A DNA stretch of 47,205 nt from assembly GCA_015494465.1 (NCBI GenBank), contig WGBD01000010.1, positions 1-47,205 on the forward strand. The letters run 5' to 3'. Under the pieces are notes generated by a model. It was not told the origin of the DNA. It worked only from the letters and a program-made list of their open reading frames with translations, and searched no databases. A program made the translations under genes and the position numbers. Origin of the DNA: Candidatus Omnitrophota bacterium. Lineage in GTDB: Bacteria; Omnitrophota; Gorgyraeia; S143-82. This document shows, one piece after another, positions 31,500 to 39,077 of this stretch; within the stretch, counting starts at the first letter, position 1, and each line of letters begins with the position of its first letter.

Positions 31500-32440
31500 G
31501 GGTGGAGTTCAAGGGAGTAGCGGTAGAGTTCGTGCGAGGCGACATCACTGCCCTGGAGGTGGAGGCCATCGTGAACGCAGCCAACAACCAGCTCCTCATG
31601 GGGGGAGGTGTTGCGGGGGCGATAAAGCGTAAAGGGGGAAAGGAGATAGAAGACGAGGCCCGGGAAAAAGGACCAATAGAGATAGGAGAGAGCGTATTGA
31701 CCTCCGCGGGGAGGTTGCCCGCCAAGTATGTGATACACGCCGCGACGATGGGGATGGACTTTCGCACCGACTACGACATCGTGAGGAAGTGCGTAAGGTC
31801 GGTGTTGGATCTGTGTATGAGGGAGGGGATATCCGAGGTGGCCTTTCCTGCCTTGGGGGCAGGGGTGGGGGGATTGGATCTGGTCTTGGTGACCAAGGTG
31901 ATGGTGCAGGAGATATTCAAGGCGATAAGGGAAAATCGCGCCCCTCAGAGGATCTTACTCGTCTTTTACACCCAGTTGGACTTTGAGAAGGGTATGCTGG
32001 GCTATAGTTATCTGGAGCACCTGATAAACAAGACGATGCAAGGGCCGTTCCTTACCGTGGATGCGGTGGTCTTTGACGACCTTTCTTCTCCCAAAAAGGT
32101 GGTCTTGGTAAAGAGGAAGAATCCCCCGTTTGGTTGGGCCCTACCCGGTGGGTTCGTGGATTACGGGGAGACGGTTGAAGAGGCGGTGGTGCGGGAATTG
32201 AAGGAGGAGACGGATCTGGATTATCGGGACTACGAGCAACTGCGCGTATTTTCCGATCCGAATAGAGATGAGAGGTTCCACACCGTCACCGTTGCCTTTG
32301 TGGGAACGGCCTCGGGTTCGCCCAAGGCCGGCTCGGACGCAGGTGAAGCGAGGTGGTTCGATCTGGAGGAACTCCCTTCCCAGATCGCCTTTGACCATAG
32401 ACAGATCATAGAAACCGCAAGGAGGAGGCGTCATGGTTAA
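31496..32440 (+). CDS. Macro domain-Nudix (ADP-ribose pyrophosphatase) fusion
   Basis: A 314-residue two-domain enzyme. Residues 1-175 form a macro domain: VEAIVNAANNQLLMGGGVAGAI, the ADP-ribose-binding signature, and AFPALGAGVGGLD. Residues about 185-310 form a Nudix domain with a complete Nudix box (GGFVDYGETVEEAVVRELKEE) and the archaeal ADP-ribose pyrophosphatase-like tail (DPNRDERFHTVTVAF, AGSDAGEARWFDLEELP, AFDHRQII). The fusion suggests sequential chemistry: the macro domain removes or deacylates ADP-ribose, and the Nudix domain then splits free ADP-ribose to AMP and ribose-5-phosphate. Role may be NAD by-product clearance or reversal of protein ADP-ribosylation. ATG 31496 overlaps the ptsN-like stop. 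Confidence 0.92.
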   Translation: MRVEFKGVAVEFVRGDITALEVEAIVNAANNQLLMGGGVAGAIKRKGGKEIEDEAREKGPIEIGESVLTSAGRLPAKYVIHAATMGMDFRTDYDIVRKCVRSVLDLCMREGISEVAFPALGAGVGGLDLVLVTKVMVQEIFKAIRENRAPQRILLVFYTQLDFEKGMLGYSYLEHLINKTMQGPFLTVDAVVFDDLSSPKKVVLVKRKNPPFGWALPGGFVDYGETVEEAVVRELKEETDLDYRDYEQLRVFSDPNRDERFHTVTVAFVGTASGSPKAGSDAGEARWFDLEELPSQIAFDHRQIIETARRRRHG

Positions 32441-32669
32441 TGCAATGGTCCTGACCAGGTTTATGGTGGGTAAGGAGAAGAAGGCCATAGAGGAGATCAA
32501 GAAGATCCCCGGGGTGCTAGAGGTCAAGACCGTATTCGGGGCTTGGGATGCGGTGATTATGGTAACTGCCGATGGATTGAAGGAACTTGCGGATGTGGTG
32601 GTGGACAGGATAAGGTGCACCGATGGGGTCGTAGGAACCGAGACCTTGGTGGAAGTGGGGATCGGGTAG
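32433..32669 (+). CDS. Stand-alone Lrp/AsnC-type ligand-binding (RAM) domain
   Basis: A 78-residue protein consisting only of the AsnC C-terminal effector domain: [19 protein letters not shown], then [19 protein letters not shown], then [17 protein letters not shown]. There is no helix-turn-helix. Such stand-alone RAM domains form dimers or rings and are thought to sense amino acids or modulate full-length Lrp proteins. The start overlaps the macro-Nudix stop by 8 bp, with GGAGGAGG at 32421-32428. Confidence 0.88.
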   Translation: MVNAMVLTRFMVGKEKKAIEEIKKIPGVLEVKTVFGAWDAVIMVTADGLKELADVVVDRIRCTDGVVGTETLVEVGIG

Positions 32670-32694
32670 AACGCTTGAGAAGGGAGAGAGGCCA

Positions 32695-33471
32695 ATGGCA
32701 GTTGTAGTTTTGGTAATCACCGGATTGCTGTTTGCCTTCCTGCTGTACTGGGTCTCGCGGATATTCTATGTGCCGGTGGATCATCGGGTGGAGGAAGTGG
32801 AGAAGCTCCTGCCTGGGGCGAACTGTGGGGGCTGTGGTTTTGCGGGCTGTCATGAGTTTGCGGTGAGATTGGTGAAAGGTGAGGTCGTTCCTGCCCGGTG
32901 CCCGGTGTCGTCGGAAGAGACCCGACAGAAGATATGCCAGCTCCTCGGATTGGAACAGGGGGATGCGCTAAGACAGGTGGCCTTCGTCCATTGCGGAGGT
33001 CGGTTGGACAAGGCCCAGAGGCGGGCGGAATACCACGGGGTAAAGGATTGCCTCTCGGTGGACATGCTCTTGAAGGGGGATAAGGGATGTGTCTTTGGAT
33101 GCCTTGGCTATGGGGACTGCGTTAGGGCCTGCCCGTTCAACGCTATCCATATCGTTGACGGGATAGCAGTGGTGGACAAAGAAAGATGCACCGGATGTGG
33201 AAAGTGCGTTGCGGTCTGCCCGAGAGGGATTATAGAACTCGTCCCCTACAAACAAAGGATATTCGTTGCCTGCGCCTCACGGGATCTGGGTAAGGATGTA
33301 TTGCCCGTCTGTAAGGTGGGATGTATCGCCTGCCGGAAGTGTGAGAAGGCCTGTCCGGTGGATGCAATACATGTGATAGACAACTGCGCGGTTATAGACT
33401 ATTCCAAGTGCATCAACTGTGGAAAGTGCGCGCAGGTCTGCCCTACGGGTGCGATCGTAAGACTGGGTTAG
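32695..33471 (+). CDS. rnfB: RnfB-like polyferredoxin, stand-alone
   Basis: A 258-residue membrane-anchored iron-sulfur protein. It has one N-terminal span ([19 protein letters not shown]). A [4Fe-4S] Fes domain follows ([16 protein letters not shown] ... PARCPV). Four ferredoxin-type cysteine sets complete it: [50 protein letters not shown] and [16 protein letters not shown]. In Rnf complexes this subunit takes electrons from ferredoxin. The other rnf genes are absent here, so it may be a free electron-transfer subunit or belong to a complex encoded elsewhere. Its stop overlaps the convergent marR-like stop by 4 bp. Confidence 0.88.
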   Translation: MAVVVLVITGLLFAFLLYWVSRIFYVPVDHRVEEVEKLLPGANCGGCGFAGCHEFAVRLVKGEVVPARCPVSSEETRQKICQLLGLEQGDALRQVAFVHCGGRLDKAQRRAEYHGVKDCLSVDMLLKGDKGCVFGCLGYGDCVRACPFNAIHIVDGIAVVDKERCTGCGKCVAVCPRGIIELVPYKQRIFVACASRDLGKDVLPVCKVGCIACRKCEKACPVDAIHVIDNCAVIDYSKCINCGKCAQVCPTGAIVRLG

Positions 33472-34046
33472 CACTCTAGGAGCTGGAAGTGAGGGCAGTA
33501 TATTGAGAAGTGATCAGGGTGGAGTTGACGGTTGGTTATCTTGCAGGTGATCTTGCCCTTTCTTGGGATTGCATTACTGCAGAACGGACATATCCGTATT
33601 ACCTTCAAGAGGCCTTTGTCATTTAGTTCTTTGGCAACCTTTAGGAGGGTTCGATAGAGGTCCCGTTTCTCCCCTGCGGGCAGGGAATCTACTATGCCTG
33701 CAATGGTTGAACCGGTGCGGGATAGTTTTCTGGTAAGGCGTCTGCCCTTGGGTGTGAGACGAAGGTGGCGTTTGCGACGGTCGTCAGGGGCGGTCTTCAT
33801 CACGACGAGCCCTTTCTCCACGAGGCGCTTTATGGATTCGCTCACCGTGGCCTTGCTGAGATTGAGTTCTTCGGAGATCTGAGATACCCCGGGATCGGGG
33901 AGGAAGGATATTAATCCGAGGATCTCGATCTGGGTAGAGGATAGATTCTCTTTATAGGCCAGATCCAGCAAAGATGTCCTATAGCTTTGGCAGATTCTCT
34001 CTAGTAAAAATGCTATGTTCTCGCTGGTGCGGTCTTCCGCTCTCAT
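33468..34046 (-). CDS. MarR-family regulator with cysteine-rich C-terminal tail
   Basis: A 192-residue repressor-type protein. Residues about 8-150 form the MarR winged helix ([40 protein letters not shown], wing [20 protein letters not shown]). An extension of about 40 residues follows with CPFC, ITC, a His-containing [10 protein letters not shown] and a terminal C, enough for a zinc or iron-sulfur site. It diverges from hcp-rubredoxin-fprA across a 109-bp spacer with two matching TTAG-N5-CTAA palindromes, one abutting its own start codon. I infer that it represses itself and the hcp operon in response to nitric oxide, oxygen or redox state through the cysteines. Confidence 0.88.
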   Translation of the reverse strand: MRAEDRTSENIAFLLERICQSYRTSLLDLAYKENLSSTQIEILGLISFLPDPGVSQISEELNLSKATVSESIKRLVEKGLVVMKTAPDDRRKRHLRLTPKGRRLTRKLSRTGSTIAGIVDSLPAGEKRDLYRTLLKVAKELNDKGLLKVIRICPFCSNAIPRKGKITCKITNRQLHPDHFSIYCPHFQLLEC

Positions 34047-34062
34047 TTGTTAGTACTCCTAA
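34046..34062. promoter_or_regulatory. Left MarR-type operator (TTAG-N5-CTAA)
   Basis: TTTGTTAGTACTCCTAA; the core TTAG-TACTC-CTAA is palindromic. It touches the marR-like start codon and is the inverted counterpart (16 of 17 bases) of 34124-34140. Binding here would block the marR-like message, whose likely promoter on the minus strand is TTGTCC-17-TATTTT. Confidence 0.7.
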
Positions 34063-34081
34063 TTTTTTATTAAAATACCAC

Positions 34082-34110
34082 TTGACATGCTGAAGGACAA
34101 GTAATAATCT
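34082..34110 (+). promoter_or_regulatory. Promoter of the hcp operon
   Basis: Consensus TTGACA (34082-34087), 17-bp spacer, weak -10 TAATCT (34105-34110). The predicted start (about 34117) is just before the right operator, so a bound regulator would sit on the first transcribed bases. Confidence 0.55.
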
Positions 34111-34123
34111 AATTTCAAGATAG

Positions 34124-34140
34124 TTAGGATTACTAACAAA
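34124..34140. promoter_or_regulatory. Right MarR-type operator (TTAG-N5-CTAA)
   Basis: TTAGGATTACTAACAAA; core TTAG-GATTA-CTAA. Reverse complement matches the left operator in 16 of 17 positions. Lies 15 bp before ATG of hcp, next to the ribosome binding site AGAGGAGGTG (34140-34149). Confidence 0.7.
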
Positions 34141-34155
34141 AGAGGAGGTGTAGAG

Positions 34156-35445
34156 ATGAGTATGTTCTGCTACCAGTGTTCCCAGACTGCAAAGGGAGAA
34201 GGTTGTACCACCTACGGCGTGTGCGGGAAGGATCCCACGCTGGCCAAACTCCAAGACAACCTAGTGTTTGCCTTGAAAGGCATCTCTGCCTACACCTATC
34301 ACGCCCGGGAGTTAGGGGTCTCGGACGAGGAGGTGGATGCCTTTTTGGCGGAGGCCCTTTACTCGACCCTTACCAATGTGAACTTCGATCTGGACAGGTT
34401 TATCGACCTCTCCCTCAAGGCGGGACAGATGAATCTCAAGGTCATGCGCCTGCTCAAGGAGGCCCACATAAAGAGCTTTGGTGAACCAAGGCCTACAAAA
34501 GTAAGGGCCACTGCCAAGAAAGGCAAGGCCATCATCGTCACCGGGCACAACCTGAAGGCCCTTTACGAGTTGTTGAAACAGAGCGAGGGTAAGGGGGTGA
34601 ACATCTATACCCATTCGGAGATGCTCCCTGCCCACGGCTATCCGGAGTTGAAGAAGTTTCCCCATCTGGTTGGGAATCTTGGTGGGGCCTGGCACGATCA
34701 GAGGCTCTTGTTCAACGAGTATCAGGCTGCGATATTGGGGACATCCAACTGCGTCTTGATCCCTGACGAGTCCTACAGGGACAGGATGTTTACCACCAGC
34801 ATTGCGGGTTTGCCCAATGTCAAACACATTGAGGGATACGACTATTCTGAGGTTATCCAGAGGGCCCTCGAGTTGCCGGGATTGGACGAGGAGGAAGAGA
34901 AGTACATCACCACTGGCTATTCCAAATCGGTCGTCTTGTCCTTGGCGGGTAAGATAAAGGAATTGGTAGAGGCGGGCAAGATCCACTACTTCTTCCTGGT
35001 GGGGGGATGCGATACCCCGTTCCGTAGGAGCGCCTACTATCGCGAGTTCGTGGAGCTCCTTCCCAAGGAGACAGTAGTCCTGACCTTGGCCTGCGGTAAG
35101 TATCGGATAAACGACATGGATCTGGGGGACATTGACGGTGTGCCTCGCCTGATAGATCTGGGTCAGTGTAACGACGCAATAGATGCCATAGAGATTGCAG
35201 TTGCCTTGGCGGATCTGTTCGGCACCGATGTCAACGGCCTGCCGTTGAGGTTGATCGTATCCTGGATGGAGCAGAAGGCAGTGGCAATCCTTTGGACGCT
35301 GCTTTCCTTGGGTATAAGAAACATCTACCTTGGCCCGGTGAAGCCGGCCTGGGTTGACGAGACCATCCTGAAGGTTTTGGTGGACAGGTTCGGTTTGAAG
35401 TTGATATCTACCGCTGAGGAGGATGTAAAGGCTATATTGGGTTGA
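34156..35445 (+). CDS. hcp: Hybrid-cluster protein / hydroxylamine reductase, short class
   Basis: A 429-residue Hcp. The N-terminal [4Fe-4S] motif is C5-x2-C8-x8-C17-x5-C23 (MFCYQCSQT ... [10 protein letters not shown]), the anaerobe-type spacing. Hybrid-cluster ligands are in [52 protein letters not shown] and [10 protein letters not shown]. It is about 110 residues shorter than class I proteins (about 540), matching the class III type of archaea and thermophiles that lacks one helical bundle. Hcp detoxifies nitric oxide or reduces hydroxylamine. With rubredoxin and a diiron flavoprotein downstream it forms a nitrosative/oxidative stress operon under the divergent MarR protein. Confidence 0.95.
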   Translation: MSMFCYQCSQTAKGEGCTTYGVCGKDPTLAKLQDNLVFALKGISAYTYHARELGVSDEEVDAFLAEALYSTLTNVNFDLDRFIDLSLKAGQMNLKVMRLLKEAHIKSFGEPRPTKVRATAKKGKAIIVTGHNLKALYELLKQSEGKGVNIYTHSEMLPAHGYPELKKFPHLVGNLGGAWHDQRLLFNEYQAAILGTSNCVLIPDESYRDRMFTTSIAGLPNVKHIEGYDYSEVIQRALELPGLDEEEEKYITTGYSKSVVLSLAGKIKELVEAGKIHYFFLVGGCDTPFRRSAYYREFVELLPKETVVLTLACGKYRINDMDLGDIDGVPRLIDLGQCNDAIDAIEIAVALADLFGTDVNGLPLRLIVSWMEQKAVAILWTLLSLGIRNIYLGPVKPAWVDETILKVLVDRFGLKLISTAEEDVKAILG

Positions 35446-35479
35446 TCAGCGACGGCTAGCGGGAAAAAGGAGGTTCGCC

Positions 35480-35638
35480 ATGAAGAAGTACAGGTGCACG
35501 GTCTGCGGTTATGTCTACGATCCTGCTCTCGGAGACCCGGATCACGGGATAGAGCCGGGAACCCCGTTTTCTGCCCTTCCCGAGGACTGGACCTGTCCGT
35601 TGTGCGGGGCAGGAAAGGATCAGTTTGAGGAGGCCTAA
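35480..35638 (+). CDS. Rubredoxin (52 aa)
   Basis: A complete 52-residue rubredoxin, too short for many gene finders. ATG 35480 follows AAAAAGGAGG (35465-35473). The iron is held by C6-x2-C9 ([16 protein letters not shown]) and C39-x2-C42 ([15 protein letters not shown]). It sits between hcp and the diiron flavoprotein. In such operons rubredoxin passes electrons from an NAD(P)H reductase to the flavodiiron protein or to rubrerythrin and superoxide reductase downstream. Confidence 0.97.
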   Translation: MKKYRCTVCGYVYDPALGDPDHGIEPGTPFSALPEDWTCPLCGAGKDQFEEA

Positions 35639-35649
35639 GGAGGTCGGAG

Positions 35650-36819
35650 ATGGTGCGTAAGGTGGCCGAGAGGGTCTTTTCCGTAGGAGCCATAGACTGG
35701 GACAGAAGGCTGTTCGACGAGTTGATACCGCTGCCCGACGGGACGAGTTATAACTCCTATCTCCTGATGGGCAATGACAAGGTGGTCCTCTTGGATACGG
35801 TGGACCCTTCCAAAGAGGCCGAACTCTTCGCCAATCTGGAGGAGTTGGGGGTAGATCGCATAGATTATGTGGTCGCCCACCACGCGGAGCAGGACCACTC
35901 CGGGGCCCTGCCTGCGGTGTTGAGGCGCTACCCGATGGCGAAGGTAGTGACCAATGCCAAGTGTAAGGAGTTTCTTATGGACCTCCTTCCGGAGTTGGAG
36001 GAGGACCAGTTTATGGTAATAGAGGACGGCTCACGGCTTCCTCTGGGCGGTCTTACGCTCCAGTTCGTCTTCACTCCTTGGGTCCACTGGCCGGAGACGA
36101 TGAGTTCCTATCTTGAGGAAGAGGGGATACTGTTTTCCTGCGACTTCTTTGGCTCCCACACCGCTACCACGGATCTGTTCGTCAGGGACGAGTGCAAGGT
36201 CCTTGCGGACGCCAAGAGGTATTACGCAGAGATAATGATGCCGTTTAGACTCCAGATCAGGAAGAATCTGGAGAGGTTAGCCCAGTACGAGATAAAGATG
36301 ATCGCCCCCAGTCACGGGCCTGTGTACGACCGCCCGGGACTCATACTCTCTGCCTACCGGCAGTGGATATCCGATGAGGTGGAGAAGAAGGCGGTCGTTG
36401 CCTATGTCTCTATGCACGGGAGCAGTTCCCGGGTGGTAGATGTGGTGGTGGATAGATTTGCGGAGAAGGGGATCTCGGTATCACGGGTCAATCTCACCGT
36501 GGCAGATCTGGGAGAGCTGGCTATGGAGCTGGTGGATGCAGGGGCCTTGGTAATGGTCGGTCCATATGTCTTGGCCGGTGTGCACCCCACCCTCATGCAC
36601 ACCGCATATCTAGTAAACGCCCTCCGTCCCAAGGTGAAGGCCTTAGGGGTGATCCTGAGTTACGGATGGGGCGGATTGGGGGCAAAGCAGATCTCCGGCG
36701 TCACCGGTTCCTTGAGGCCGGAGGTCCGGATGGAACTGCTTATCAAGGGCCATCCCAAGGACAGGGATGTAGCAGAGATAAAGGCCCTTGTGGATTCTAT
36801 GGTTTCGGTCTTGGTGTAA
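35650..36819 (+). CDS. Flavodiiron protein (FprA type)
   Basis: A 389-residue soluble A-type flavoprotein. The N-terminal beta-lactamase-like domain carries the diiron ligands H78-x-E80-x-D82-H83 (AHHAEQDHSG), H in TPWVHWPETM, D in FSCDFFGSH and H in APSHGPVYD. The C-terminal flavodoxin domain (about 250-389) has VVAYVSMHGSSSRVVDVV as the FMN phosphate loop and SYGWGGLGAKQ. It reduces oxygen to water and/or nitric oxide to N2O using electrons from rubredoxin. ATG 35650 is 11 nt after the rubredoxin stop, with AAGGAGG between. Confidence 0.95.
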   Translation: MVRKVAERVFSVGAIDWDRRLFDELIPLPDGTSYNSYLLMGNDKVVLLDTVDPSKEAELFANLEELGVDRIDYVVAHHAEQDHSGALPAVLRRYPMAKVVTNAKCKEFLMDLLPELEEDQFMVIEDGSRLPLGGLTLQFVFTPWVHWPETMSSYLEEEGILFSCDFFGSHTATTDLFVRDECKVLADAKRYYAEIMMPFRLQIRKNLERLAQYEIKMIAPSHGPVYDRPGLILSAYRQWISDEVEKKAVVAYVSMHGSSSRVVDVVVDRFAEKGISVSRVNLTVADLGELAMELVDAGALVMVGPYVLAGVHPTLMHTAYLVNALRPKVKALGVILSYGWGGLGAKQISGVTGSLRPEVRMELLIKGHPKDRDVAEIKALVDSMVSVLV

Positions 36820-36853
36820 TTACTGAGCACCTTTTGGGGTGGGTTCAGGCCCG

Positions 36854-36874
36854 TCTAAATAATATCTAAATAAT
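36854..36874 (+). repeat. Two 10-bp direct repeats, 11-bp period
   Basis: TCTAAATAAT occurs at 36854-36863 and 36865-36874, so the copies recur once per helical turn. They lie just upstream of and overlap the PerR-like box, before the perR promoter. Confidence 0.5.
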
Positions 36875-36885
36875 AATTGTTATTA
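36871..36885. promoter_or_regulatory. PerR/Fur-type box
   Basis: TAATAATTGTTATTA, a 15-bp palindrome with six matching bases in each arm, close to the PerR consensus TTATAATnATTATAA. It lies 14 bp upstream of the -35 of the PerR-like gene, consistent with autoregulation by an upstream or looped complex. Confidence 0.6.
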
Positions 36886-36899
36886 TCCAAAAATTTCTA

Positions 36900-36927
36900 T
36901 TGACAAATATTAAATTTAAAGTATAAT
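36900..36927 (+). promoter_or_regulatory. Consensus promoter of the perR operon
   Basis: TTGACA (36900-36905), 16-bp A/T spacer, TATAAT (36922-36927): both hexamers perfect, the best promoter in the window. Transcription should begin about 13 nt before ATG 36947. Confidence 0.85.
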
Positions 36928-36946
36928 ACCCCTTCCAAGACGAAAG

Positions 36947-37363
36947 ATGGTGAATGGAATGGAAGACAGTTTGGAGAGGATAAGGTCGGCAGGGCTCAAG
37001 ACCACGGTCCAGAGGGTTTCGGTGTACGAGACCCTGCAGTCTATGGGACACGCGACCTGCGATGCGGTCTTTGATAAGGTGAGGGAGAGGATCCCCACGA
37101 TCTCGCTTGCCACGGTCTACTCCGTATTGCGCTCCTTCTCGGAGAAGGGGCTTATAAGGGAATTGACCTTGTACAACGACAAGGTGGTCTTCGACATAAC
37201 GCCGGAGGACCACTACCACTTCGTATGTCTTAGATGTGGAAGAATAGAGGACCTAAGCGTTGGCACCTGCCCTTACCCGGGTGAGGTGGATGCCTCGATA
37301 GAAAGGTTCTGTGGGGTGTACTATGGGTTGTGTGGAGACTGTAAAAACGAGGAGGTAGAGTGA
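36947..37363 (+). CDS. perR: Fur-family regulator, PerR-like
   Basis: A 138-residue Fur-family repressor. The N-terminal winged helix has [20 protein letters not shown] and [19 protein letters not shown] as recognition helix. The metal sites are visible in [11 protein letters not shown] (regulatory His plus structural CxxC) and CGDC at the C-terminus (second CxxC of the structural zinc). Gene order (perR, peroxiredoxin, superoxide reductase, rubrerythrin) fits a peroxide-sensing PerR better than an iron-uptake Fur. There is a matching 15-bp box upstream. ATG 36947 has no good ribosome binding site; ATG 36959 is an alternative. Confidence 0.85.
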   Translation: MVNGMEDSLERIRSAGLKTTVQRVSVYETLQSMGHATCDAVFDKVRERIPTISLATVYSVLRSFSEKGLIRELTLYNDKVVFDITPEDHYHFVCLRCGRIEDLSVGTCPYPGEVDASIERFCGVYYGLCGDCKNEEVE

Positions 37364-38037
37364 TGGAGAACAGGATTCCGCTCTTGGGAGAGAGGTTCCC
37401 GGAGATGAAGGTCCAGACCACACACGGTGTTTTGGAACTGCCCAAGGCCTACGAGGGCAAGTGGTTCGTCCTCTTCAGCCATCCGGCGGACTTCACTCCG
37501 GTGTGCACCACTGAGTTCGTGGCCTTCCAGATAAGGTACGAGAAGTTCCGCAAACTCAACACCGAATTAATCGGACTCTCCATCGATCAGGTCTTCAGCC
37601 ACATAAAGTGGGTGGAGTGGATAGAAGAGAACATCAAGGTGGACGGCAAGCCGGTGAAGATAGAGTTCCCGATAATTGCCGACGATACCGGCAGGGTGTC
37701 CAGCAAACTGGGATTGATACACGGGGCCAAGGGGACCAACACCGTAAGGGCGGTCTTTATCGTGGATCCCCGGGCCAACATCAGGGCAATCCTTTACTAT
37801 CCTCAGGAGTTGGGGAGGAATGTGGACGAGATACTGAGGATGGTAGAGGGCTTCCAGGTAGGGGAGGCCAACAAGGCAGCCATCCCCCACAACTGGCCCA
37901 ACAACGAGTTGGTGGGTGATAATGTAATCGTTCCTCCGGCGATGAGCGTGAAAGAGGTGGAGGAGAGGAACTCCGCGGTCAAGAAGGGTGAGATAAAGTG
38001 CTTCGACTGGTGGTTCTGCTATAAGCCGGTAAAGTAG
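37363..38037 (+). CDS. Peroxiredoxin, Prx6/archaeal type
   Basis: A 224-residue thiol peroxidase. Peroxidatic Cys48 is in [12 protein letters not shown]. Two C-terminal cysteines in [11 protein letters not shown] match the resolving pair of archaeal Prx6-type enzymes such as that of Aeropyrum. [17 protein letters not shown] and the long C-terminal domain ([16 protein letters not shown]) are typical. ATG 37363 shares its A with the perR stop (TGATG), with GAGGAGGT 7 nt upstream. It removes hydrogen peroxide made by the superoxide reductase encoded next. Confidence 0.95.
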   Translation: MENRIPLLGERFPEMKVQTTHGVLELPKAYEGKWFVLFSHPADFTPVCTTEFVAFQIRYEKFRKLNTELIGLSIDQVFSHIKWVEWIEENIKVDGKPVKIEFPIIADDTGRVSSKLGLIHGAKGTNTVRAVFIVDPRANIRAILYYPQELGRNVDEILRMVEGFQVGEANKAAIPHNWPNNELVGDNVIVPPAMSVKEVEERNSAVKKGEIKCFDWWFCYKPVK

Positions 38038-38048
38038 TGAAGGGGATT

Positions 38049-38074
38049 GGGCAGAGGGGACTTCCCCTCTGCCC
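38049..38074 (+). other. 11-bp perfect hairpin between peroxiredoxin and superoxide reductase genes
   Basis: GGGCAGAGGGG (38049-38059), loop ACTT, CCCCTCTGCCC (38064-38074). No T-run follows, so it is not a standard terminator; processing, stability or control of the next gene are options. Confidence 0.7.
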
Positions 38075-38091
38075 TCCTTAAAAGAAGGAGG
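38073..38091 (+). promoter_or_regulatory. Hairpin that can cover the superoxide reductase ribosome binding site
   Basis: CCTCCTT (38073-38079) is the exact complement of the Shine-Dalgarno AAGGAGG (38085-38091), with an AAAAG loop. Its 5' arm shares two bases with the 3' arm of the hairpin just upstream, so the two structures compete at their junction. Sequestration of the ribosome binding site is likely; the trigger is unknown. Confidence 0.6.
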
Positions 38092-38097
38092 TTTGGT

Positions 38098-38481
38098 GTG
38101 GCCAAGAGAGGTGAGGTCTACAAGTGCGAGGTCTGCGGGAACATCGTTCAGGTTATGCACGGAGGCGCAGGGGCATTGGTCTGCTGTGGTAAGGAGATGG
38201 TGTTGCTGGAGGAGAAGACGGCGGACAGCGCCACGGAAAAGCATGTCCCTTACATAGAGTATGTGGACGACAGGTATGTGGTGAAGGTTGGGCAGAACGC
38301 CGCCCATCCCATGGAGGAGAATCACTACATAGAGTGGATTGAGCTGGTCGTGGACGGCGTTTCGCACATAGCCTTCCTGAAGCCAGGCCAGGATCCGAAG
38401 GCGGAGTTCGTTATCCCCAAGGGCAACGAGGTCTACGCCCGGGAGTACTGCAATGTCCACGGCTTGTGGTTGGGTAAGTAA
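38098..38481 (+). CDS. Desulfoferrodoxin / superoxide reductase (2Fe type)
   Basis: A 127-residue protein. The N-terminal desulforedoxin domain has YKCEVCGN ... VCCGKEM (centre I, four Cys). The superoxide reductase domain supplies centre II ligands: EKHVPYIE (Glu, His), [13 protein letters not shown] (two His) and [10 protein letters not shown] (Cys, His). It reduces superoxide to peroxide, which peroxiredoxin and rubrerythrin on either side then remove. GTG 38098 is 6 nt after AAGGAGG, which lies in a potential blocking hairpin. Electrons likely come from the rubredoxin at 35480. Confidence 0.96.
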   Translation: MAKRGEVYKCEVCGNIVQVMHGGAGALVCCGKEMVLLEEKTADSATEKHVPYIEYVDDRYVVKVGQNAAHPMEENHYIEWIELVVDGVSHIAFLKPGQDPKAEFVIPKGNEVYAREYCNVHGLWLGK

Positions 38482-38497
38482 CCGAAAGGAGTGATGT

Positions 38498-39070
38498 ATG
38501 CCCGAATTGAAAGGTACTAGGACCGAGAAGAACCTCCTCATAGCCTTCGCGGGCGAGTCCCAGGCGAGGAATCGCTACACCTATTACGCCTCTAAGGCCA
38601 AGAAGGAGGGTTACGAGCAGATAAGCGCTATCTTCGCCGAGACCGCCGATCAGGAGAAGGAGCACGCCAAGAGGTTGTTCAAGTTCTTGGAGGGCGGTGC
38701 GGTGGAGATCACTGCCACCTATCCCGCAGGGGTGATAGGCTCGACCTTAGAGAATCTTCGCGAGGCGGCAGAGGGAGAGAACTACGAGCACTCCAAGATG
38801 TATCCCGAATTCGCAAAGGTGGCCGAAGAAGAGGGGTTCCCGGAGATCGCCGAGGTATTCCGGGCCATTGCCAAGGCGGAGATGTGGCACGAGGAGAGAT
38901 ATCGGCTGTTTATGGAGAGGATAGAGACGGGGACGGTCTTCCGTGCGGATAAGCCGATCCGCTGGAAGTGCCGGAACTGCGGATACGTTCACGAGGGGAC
39001 CGAACCACCGGAGAGGTGCCCTGCCTGTGCCCATCCTCGGGCCTTTTACGAGAGGATAACCGGGTATTAA
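38498..39070 (+). CDS. Rubrerythrin
   Basis: A 190-residue peroxide reductase. The four-helix diiron domain carries [51 protein letters not shown] and [14 protein letters not shown], which together give the Glu/His ligands. The C-terminal rubredoxin-like domain has [10 protein letters not shown] and CPACAHP. Standard length and order. It closes the perR-prx-sor-rbr operon, 16 bp after the superoxide reductase gene, and ends 7 bp from a convergent gene. Confidence 0.96.
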   Translation: MPELKGTRTEKNLLIAFAGESQARNRYTYYASKAKKEGYEQISAIFAETADQEKEHAKRLFKFLEGGAVEITATYPAGVIGSTLENLREAAEGENYEHSKMYPEFAKVAEEEGFPEIAEVFRAIAKAEMWHEERYRLFMERIETGTVFRADKPIRWKCRNCGYVHEGTEPPERCPACAHPRAFYERITGY

Positions 39071-39077
39071 GGCCTCG

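Noticed and set aside
36823-36848. Stem-loop CTGA-CACC/GGTG-TCAG after the flavodiiron gene as terminator
   Set aside because: Short interrupted stem with an internal loop and no U-run.
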